Positions 26,831 through 31,390 of a DNA stretch of 31,390 nt are shown one piece after another. The stretch comes from an uncultured bacterium. GTDB lineage: Bacteria; Hydrogenedentota; Hydrogenedentia; Hydrogenedentales; CAILVY01. Location: assembly GCA_937951485.1 (NCBI GenBank), contig CALEDJ010000055.1, positions 1 through 31,390 of the forward strand, written 5' to 3'. The notes under the pieces were generated by a model. That model was not told the DNA's origin, made no database searches, and saw only the letters and a list, made by a program, of their open reading frames with translations. A program made the position numbers and the translations under genes. Within the stretch, counting starts at the first letter, position 1. Every line of letters begins with the position of its first letter.

Positions 26831-28141
26831 TCATGCGAGATAGTTGAGAATGGCGTCGCCTGCGGCGCCGGTGCGGCCGTCGGTCCACTGGAAGGTGGCG
26901 AGTTGCGCGATGCGGTTGCCCCCCGCCGCGCCGTGGTTGACGTTGCGATAGTCGAGGCGGATGGCGGCGATGCCCGCGTTCCGCAGGGAGATCAGTTCTC
27001 CCGGATCGGTGATGCCATTGCCGTTGTCGCGCCAGAGCAGCAACTTGTCGAAATCCGCGTCATGGCGGTCAATGACGCCGTCGCCGTTGCTGTCCAGTTT
27101 CCTTAATTCCTCGAAACCGTTGGCTGCGCCGTTCTGATCGCCAAAGAGTTCCCTGCCGCTGTTGATGATGCCGTCGGCGTTGCGGTCAATGGCGAGGAAG
27201 GCATCGCCGCCGGTGACGAAGGCCGTCGGCGCGGCGCGCCCGTTGCCGAGGATGTCGAAGCGCGCGCCGTCGCGGTAATGGGTCAAGTCGAAGCCGTTGC
27301 CGTTAAGGTCGAGGATGATGGGGTCCGCCTGCTGCACTTCGCCCTGGAGTTCCTGGAAGGTGAATTGTGCGCTGACGCTGATTTCGAATCGGAAGGTCAA
27401 TTGAATACCCATGCCTGAGACGGCGGCCATGCGCGGCGCGGCGTTGTTCATTCCCGGCAGTCCCTGCAGGAATCGGTTCAATGTCTCGCGCAGAAAATCA
27501 TCGTATGCACCTGTCTGGGGGGCGCCTGAAAACTCCTCAAAAAGCCGCATCACATCGTCGAAAAAGGCGTTGCCCATTTCGAGCAGCTGGTTCGCCAAGG
27601 CCATGAGTTTGTCGAAGAGCGTCTCTTCGCCGGAAAGACTTTCCGCCGCGCCTGCGAATCCCTGCAGGGCTGCGCCGGAAATGCTGCCGCTGAATTGAAA
27701 GCGCGCCGCCACTTCGCGGCTGATCTCCATGTAGGTCGCCCGCCGGGTTCCGTTCAATCCCTCCGCGACCGCTGCGCTGCGTTGTTGGAAACCAATCCGG
27801 ATTTCCGTTTTGCTTTCGGCGAAGAAATCAAAGGTCATTTGCGTTTCTTGCGCGGCAATTTCCTGACCGCCGTTGTGCTCCGCAAACCGCGCCGCAACCT
27901 CCTGCAAGCGCGCCGCAAGCGATGCGTAACGCATCTGGGAGGAATAGACCATTGTTTCAAATGCCTCATCCACACCCGGGTCGGTGTGCGCGGGCCATGT
28001 TTCGGCGGGGGCGTTATTTTCGGGCGGGCGGCGCAGAAGTCCCGGGGGCGCGACAGGCCGCGCCGCGTCGCCGTGCGGTGGCGTGGTTTTCTGTGTGGCA
28101 AAGAAGGCGGGTGACAACTGCATCAGACCGGGGTTTCCCAT
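26831..28141 (-). CDS. Protein with EF-hand-like calcium-binding repeats, no signal peptide
   Basis: 436 residues. ATG 28141 has a good GGAGG site 8 nt upstream. Residues 1-60 are Pro-rich, 60-270 are largely alpha-helical with no membrane segment, and 273-400 form a Ca2+-binding module: ADPIILDLNGNGFDLT (272-287), DRNADGIINSGRELFGD (319-335), DSNGDGVIDRHDAD (350-363) and WRDNGNGITDPGEL (370-383). This module occurs in RTX-like secreted and adhesin proteins, where calcium drives folding outside the cell. The absence of a Sec, Tat or lipoprotein signal and the short hydrophobic tail ILNYLA suggest type I secretion or a cytoplasmic role; no ABC/HlyD/TolC genes are adjacent. Function unknown. 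Confidence 0.85.
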   Translation of the reverse strand: MGNPGLMQLSPAFFATQKTTPPHGDAARPVAPPGLLRRPPENNAPAETWPAHTDPGVDEAFETMVYSSQMRYASLAARLQEVAARFAEHNGGQEIAAQETQMTFDFFAESKTEIRIGFQQRSAAVAEGLNGTRRATYMEISREVAARFQFSGSISGAALQGFAGAAESLSGEETLFDKLMALANQLLEMGNAFFDDVMRLFEEFSGAPQTGAYDDFLRETLNRFLQGLPGMNNAAPRMAAVSGMGIQLTFRFEISVSAQFTFQELQGEVQQADPIILDLNGNGFDLTHYRDGARFDILGNGRAAPTAFVTGGDAFLAIDRNADGIINSGRELFGDQNGAANGFEELRKLDSNGDGVIDRHDADFDKLLLWRDNGNGITDPGELISLRNAGIAAIRLDYRNVNHGAAGGNRIAQLATFQWTDGRTGAAGDAILNYLA

Positions 28142-28262
28142 TGTAAGACCCTCCGGGCCTGCCCCAACAGGCCCTTTGATTGAAATCCGTCGCTTTCCCC
28201 TATATCGGCGGGGAACTGAAGGAACTTGAGGGTCAAGACGGTGGCCGTGCCAGTGGGATGCC

Positions 28263-28739
28263 TCAGCCATCCAGCCGTTCGGGAGGTTCGGGATATTGTT
28301 CTTCGGCGTGGCCCCATGCCGCGTCGTCATCGGCTGGAGGCGCAGTGTTGTCGGCTGTTTCCCGCGGGGAGAGCGTCTGCGCCTCGGGGTCGGCGGGCGA
28401 GTCGTCTTCGGCGGAGAGTTCCTGTTGTGTGTCGCCGGCGGTCTTATCGCCCGCGCCGGGGGTGGATTGCGCTTTCCCCGCAGTGTCGTAATCGCCGCTC
28501 GACTTGCCGGTCATGGCGTCAATGTAGGTTTCGGGATCATAGCGGGAGAGGGATCGGATTTCCTTTTGGACCGGTCGCAGTTCTTTGGAAACCTCGTCCT
28601 TGATGTCGTCCATGTAGCCGCGGAGGTCGCGGATGGTGCGCATGACGATTTTGGCGAATTCGGGGAATTTTTCCGGTCCCAGGAAAATCAGGGCGATCCC
28701 CGCGATCAGCACCATTTCGCCAAATCCGATTCCCATCAT
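28263..28739 (-). CDS. tatB: Sec-independent translocase subunit TatB
   Basis: A 158-residue TatA/TatB-family protein. An N-terminal membrane helix (FGEMVLIAGIALIFLGPEKFP) is followed by an amphipathic helix (AKIVMRTIRDLRGYMDDIKDEV) and a long acidic tail. The GPEKFPEFAK junction and long helix fit TatB, which forms the substrate receptor with TatC, more than TatA, which is not in the window. It starts 12 nt after the tatC stop, giving the order tatC-tatB. Confidence 0.9.
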   Translation of the reverse strand: MMGIGFGEMVLIAGIALIFLGPEKFPEFAKIVMRTIRDLRGYMDDIKDEVSKELRPVQKEIRSLSRYDPETYIDAMTGKSSGDYDTAGKAQSTPGAGDKTAGDTQQELSAEDDSPADPEAQTLSPRETADNTAPPADDDAAWGHAEEQYPEPPERLDG

Positions 28740-28751
28740 GGCAGCACCACC

Positions 28752-29582
28752 TTACGTTTCCGCCCCGGCCCGCTTCCTGCGCCATACGACAAGGTAGGAC
28801 AGCCAGATGCTGCCCTCGTAGAGCAGGAAGAGCGGAATCAGCATGATCATCATGGACAGGGGGTCCGGCGGCGTCAAGATGGCCGAGATTATCGTCAGTC
28901 CCACGATAGCCAGCCGGCGGTATTTTTTCAATGTGGCGGGCGTCAACAAGCCCATATACACGAGAATGAGCACGGCCATGGGAAACTGGAAGGCCACCGC
29001 GAAAGCCGCAAGAAAGAGCAGGATCAGCGAGATGGTTTCGCTGGCCCGCAACTGCACTTCCCATCCGTCCGGCACGAAACTCATCACGTAGGGCATGAAC
29101 AAGGGCATCACGCCGAAGTAGGCCACCAACACGCCCGCCGCCGCCAGGATGCTGCACCCGTAAATGAGAATGAGGGCGGCGCGGCGCTCATTGTCGCGCA
29201 GGCCGGGAAATACAAAGGCGCAAGCCTGGTAAAGAATGAAGGGGAACGCCAGGACAAGCCCCATGTAGCCCGCCAGCCGCAGTTTGACCAGCACGATTTC
29301 AAGGGGGTTCAGCACCGTCCATTTCGGCGCGGCGGAGGTGCCCGGCGAGCGCGGCGGCGCAGGGTCGGCGGGGGCATCGGGGGTGGCGGGCGCATCAGTC
29401 GCCTGGAAGAAGCCCCGCTCCGCGAGCGGGGTCAGCGGGCGCCCCAGCATCTCCAGCAGAAAGTTGGAAAAGATGTAGCATATAACGACGCTCGCGGCCA
29501 GCGCCGCCAGGGAATAGATCAGCCGGCTGCGCAGTTCGCTCAGATGCTCCGTGAAGGTCATCCGTTTTTCGTCATTGGACAC
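28752..29582 (-). CDS. tatC: Twin-arginine translocase subunit TatC
   Basis: A 276-residue polytopic protein, the signal-peptide receptor of the Tat system. It begins with the cytoplasmic motif MTFTEHLSELRSRLIYSL and has six membrane segments. Family signatures include FPFILYQACAFVFPGLRDNERR and SAILTPPDPLSMMIMLIPLFLLYE. The first periplasmic loop contains an extra Ala/Pro-rich stretch (about residues 63-88, ATDAPATPDAPADPAPP) that typical TatC lacks. The likely client in this window is the Tat-signal oxidoreductase at 13477-14724. Confidence 0.97.
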   Translation of the reverse strand: MSNDEKRMTFTEHLSELRSRLIYSLAALAASVVICYIFSNFLLEMLGRPLTPLAERGFFQATDAPATPDAPADPAPPRSPGTSAAPKWTVLNPLEIVLVKLRLAGYMGLVLAFPFILYQACAFVFPGLRDNERRAALILIYGCSILAAAGVLVAYFGVMPLFMPYVMSFVPDGWEVQLRASETISLILLFLAAFAVAFQFPMAVLILVYMGLLTPATLKKYRRLAIVGLTIISAILTPPDPLSMMIMLIPLFLLYEGSIWLSYLVVWRRKRAGAET

Positions 29583-29684
29583 CGCATGCGCCTTTCAATC
29601 GTAACATGGAAATCTGCGCCCGACCGCTGCAGTGGTGCGCCGCCTCCGATGGGAAGAACGTTATGGCGGCGAAGGGCGGTGACA

Positions 29685-30020
29685 TCAACGCGCGGGCGCC
29701 ATCCCGGCCTGGTCTGAGGGCGGGACGCTCTTTTGTTCCGGCGGCTGACGCTCCACCAATGCCTTGAGCGCCTTGCCGGGCTTGAAGACGACGACGCGCT
29801 TCTGGGCGATCGGCACCTCCGCGCCGGTGCGCGGATTGCGCCCGATACGCGCGCCGCGGATTTTCATCTCAAACACGCCGAAATTGCGGATTTCCAGCCG
29901 TTCGCCGGCCGCCAGGCTCTCGCAAATGGCGTCCAGCGCCACCTGCAGAACGGCCGAAACCTCATTCTGGGTATAACCCAAACGTTCCGCCACACTGATT
30001 ACAAGGTCGCGCTTCGTCAC
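29685..30020 (-). CDS. HU/IHF-family DNA-binding protein
   Basis: A 111-residue nucleoid protein that bends DNA. The start is GTG at 30020 with AAGGAG 6 nt upstream. The normal fold covers 1-90: helix pair MTKRDLVISVAERLGYTQNEV, the LEIRNFGVFEMK beta sheet, the DNA-binding arm GRNPRTGAEVPI (60-71) with the conserved R-N-P, and the closing helix KPGKALKALVE. The last 20 residues are a Pro/Gln-rich tail absent from ordinary HU. It precedes tatC on the same strand by about 100 bp. HU versus IHF cannot be settled from sequence alone. Confidence 0.95.
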   Translation of the reverse strand: MTKRDLVISVAERLGYTQNEVSAVLQVALDAICESLAAGERLEIRNFGVFEMKIRGARIGRNPRTGAEVPIAQKRVVVFKPGKALKALVERQPPEQKSVPPSDQAGMAPAR

Positions 30021-30082
30021 GCTTTGCTCCTTGTACGCGCAGATCCGGGGTCCGCCGGGCAACAAAGCACGGTCCGGTCGCG

Positions 30083-30655
30083 CTACCGGCCAAGCAGGTT
30101 TCTGAGGGAACTGGCGTAAATCTCGCCCAGCGGCGTAAAGAAATACAGCAGCGCCAACACCCCAATCACGCCTGCGATGATCAGGATGGTCTTTGTGTTC
30201 TCATTCAAGGCCGCGCCCTTGCCGGCCATCATATCCGCCGTCGCCAGAAAGACCTTTTCCCCGGCTTCGGCGCGGGCCTTTTTATCTTCCAGTGCGCCGA
30301 GCGTCTCATTGATTGCGATGAATGCGCGGTGCCATTCCGTCTGGAGTTTCTTCACCGCCACCTCCGACTGGGAATAGATGCTTTCCAGGTTTGTCGCCCC
30401 GGAGACGATGTTCATGGTGTTCGCGTCGAGGTTGTAATCGTCCTGCAACGTATCCTTGAGCACCCGATGTTCCCGCGCCAGTTTGCTCTTGATCTTCAGA
30501 AACTGATTCTCCAACTGCGCCTTGTTCACTCCCGGGCTGGGATATGCGCTCAAAATCTGGTTGAACAGGAGCCAGTCGTTCATGAATTCCCGGCACAACT
30601 CCACGCGACGCTCCAATTGCGCGACAATCGCCTGTTGTTTCTTGCTTAACGCCAT
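30083..30655 (-). CDS. Coiled-coil protein with C-terminal membrane anchor
   Basis: 190 residues from ATG 30655, not recognised. Residues 1-150 are highly charged and helical with coiled-coil potential (KQQAIVAQLERRVELCREFM, KAQLENQFLKIKSKLAREHR, VAVKKLQTEWHRAFIAINET). A single membrane segment near 156-174 (ILIIAGVIGVLALLYFF) is followed by a short basic tail. There is no signal peptide, so it is a tail-anchored-like protein facing the cytoplasm. An AAGGAG lies 12 nt upstream of the ATG, a little long. It precedes the HU gene on the same strand by 62 bp and could be cotranscribed with HU and tatCB. Confidence 0.8.
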   Translation of the reverse strand: MALSKKQQAIVAQLERRVELCREFMNDWLLFNQILSAYPSPGVNKAQLENQFLKIKSKLAREHRVLKDTLQDDYNLDANTMNIVSGATNLESIYSQSEVAVKKLQTEWHRAFIAINETLGALEDKKARAEAGEKVFLATADMMAGKGAALNENTKTILIIAGVIGVLALLYFFTPLGEIYASSLRNLLGR

Positions 30656-30817
30656 CTTGAAGACATGCTCCTTGTTCAAAGACACACCGCCCCATACCTT
30701 GGTGATTAATCTATCATACGCCTCCCGCAATGTCAAACCCAAAACGCGCTAAGTCCGCAGAAATCCGATTCTTAGCGCCCCCGGGCCCCTGAATTACGAG
30801 GATTCCTAAAAAAATGC

Positions 30818-30847
30818 TTGACCATTCCAATATGTTTGGGGTATGTT
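30818..30847 (+). promoter_or_regulatory. Sigma-70-type promoter of the right-edge gene
   Basis: TTGACC (30818-30823) and TATGTT (30842-30847) are 18 bp apart. Transcription would begin near 30854, so the leader of the gene at 31241 would be about 390 nt long. Confidence 0.6.
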
Positions 30848-30853
30848 AAGACC

Positions 30854-31240
30854 AGAGAATCATAAGTAAGTACGCTTTCCATGATTCTGAAAATTTCTTG
30901 GAACGTTTCGATCGCAAGCGGCAGGTCTCCCCGCAACGTGGAAATCCGCCCATGGCAGGAGGTGTTCTCATCATTCCTTCAACTTGTGAGACAGGGATAA
31001 TGGAACACGTGGCGCTTGAGGTTGTGGATTCTTTTCGGAGTGTGTGCTGAAAGCGGGACCGATCAGGAGAAGTCCCCAGTGGGGAATTGGCGGGTCCCTC
31101 TTGGCAGGACGATACGAAGAAAAAGCGTCCGGGAAACGGTGCGTCAGACTTGAAAACGGTGCGTCAGACTTGAAATAGACAGTGAAGCGGTAGTCCGTTG
31201 GCGAAAGCATACCAACGAAACAACAGAAGGGATGTGTGCC
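30854..31240 (+). promoter_or_regulatory. Long structured 5' leader
   Basis: No gene is seen in this stretch. It holds a stem at the transcript start, AGAATCAT (30856-30863) / ATGATTCT (30881-30888); a nested hairpin around 31057-31098 (GGGACC...GGGTCC enclosing TCCCC/GGGGA); a perfect 20-nt tandem duplication (31134-31173); and CGTTGG/CCAACG around a 10-nt loop near 31197-31218. An AGAAGGG ribosome site sits at 31226-31232. It could be a riboswitch, an attenuator or a small RNA; no known class is matched by eye. Confidence 0.45.
31134..31173 (+). repeat. 20-nt perfect tandem duplication
   Basis: Two adjacent identical copies of AAACGGTGCGTCAGACTTGA at 31134-31153 and 31154-31173, in the leader of the right-edge gene. 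Confidence 0.9.
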
Positions 31241-31390
31241 ATGTTTACGGGTAGCGGTTCGATGCGGTTTTTGGGCCGGGTTTGTTCGGTCGTGGTGATC
31301 TTGGCGCTGTGCGGCGGGGCCGTCGCGGACGGGGCGGCGGTGCGCAACGGCGTGGCGGTGGACGGCGCGGCAGCGGCGCCGCAACCGGTG
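31241..31390 (+). CDS. N-terminus of a secreted protein (partial)
   Basis: The frame starts at ATG 31241 and runs off the right edge after 50 codons. The first about 29 residues form a Sec signal peptide: basic MRFLGR, hydrophobic VCSVVVILALCGG, and a probable AVA-D cleavage site. The mature part begins with a Gly/Ala-rich stretch (DGAAVRNGVAVDGAAAAPQPV). AGAAGGG 8 nt upstream supports this start over the in-frame ATG at 31232. An unusually long, structured leader and its own promoter precede it. Confidence 0.7.
   Translation, partial: MFTGSGSMRFLGRVCSVVVILALCGGAVADGAAVRNGVAVDGAAAAPQPV

Noticed and set aside
26468-27106. Plus-strand open frame with an AGAGGA site before ATG 26468
   Set aside because: Its second half is antisense to the calcium-repeat protein and the first half has no family features, so it was not called.
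30083-30655. LemA family membership of the coiled-coil membrane protein
   Set aside because: LemA has an N-terminal membrane segment and a different helical signature; here the anchor is C-terminal.

Overview
The window is about 31.4 kb of GC-rich bacterial chromosome with housekeeping genes on both strands and no plasmid, prophage or CRISPR hallmarks. The double-membrane toolkit suggests a Gram-negative member of a deep, poorly cultured lineage: Tat signals on a Gfo/Idh/MocA oxidoreductase, a lipoprotein, Na+-translocating NQR, phosphatidylcholine synthase and a fused SecDF. The truncated first protein ends in a Tyr/Asn-rich, Cys-containing tail of a kind I associate from memory with candidate phylum Hydrogenedentota. 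That placement is an inference, roughly 0.5-0.6, and Planctomycetota or Lentisphaerota relatives are not excluded.

Layout. 1-2300: tail of a secreted protein, a terminator, then a sigma-54 activator without a sensory domain, followed by a textbook -24/-12 promoter in front of an orphan receiver-domain protein. 2300-5330 (minus): ATP sulfurylase, a small protein resembling a collapsed APS kinase, and a glycosyltransferase. 5470-10160 (minus): the classic tgt-yajC-secDF export operon, closed by a strong terminator. 10394-13467 (plus): an orphan peptide-binding lipoprotein and a class I aminotransferase. 13477-17640: Tat-exported oxidoreductase, a secreted CxxC protein, a Sfp-type phosphopantetheinyl transferase and phosphatidylcholine synthase. 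17700-18020: a heptamer microsatellite and a 155-bp element with 17-bp inverted ends. 18151-20288 (plus): a membrane-anchored ILEI/FAM3-like protein translationally coupled to a WecA/TagO-type glycan-lipid transferase. 20469-26383 (minus): complete nqrABCDEF. 26831-30655 (minus): coiled-coil membrane protein, HU-like protein, tatC, tatB and a calcium-binding-repeat protein. 30818-31390 (plus): a sigma-70-type promoter, a structured leader of about 390 nt with a 20-nt tandem repeat, and the start of a secreted protein.

How the genes work together. Protein export dominates: SecDF/YajC and TatBC are both here, and the oxidoreductase and the lipoprotein are likely clients. NQR gives sodium-coupled respiration. 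ATP sulfurylase activates sulfate, but no APS reductase is in view. WecA/TagO and the glycosyltransferase point to surface-glycan synthesis, and Pcs to phosphatidylcholine in the membrane.

Best candidates for something new: the compact sigma-54 circuit whose activator carries GAFTDA instead of GAFTGA; the P-loop-less APS-kinase-like protein beside sat; the ILEI-domain protein coupled to a WecA homologue; and the long structured leader at the right edge. All database-type statements here are from memory of families; no search was run.
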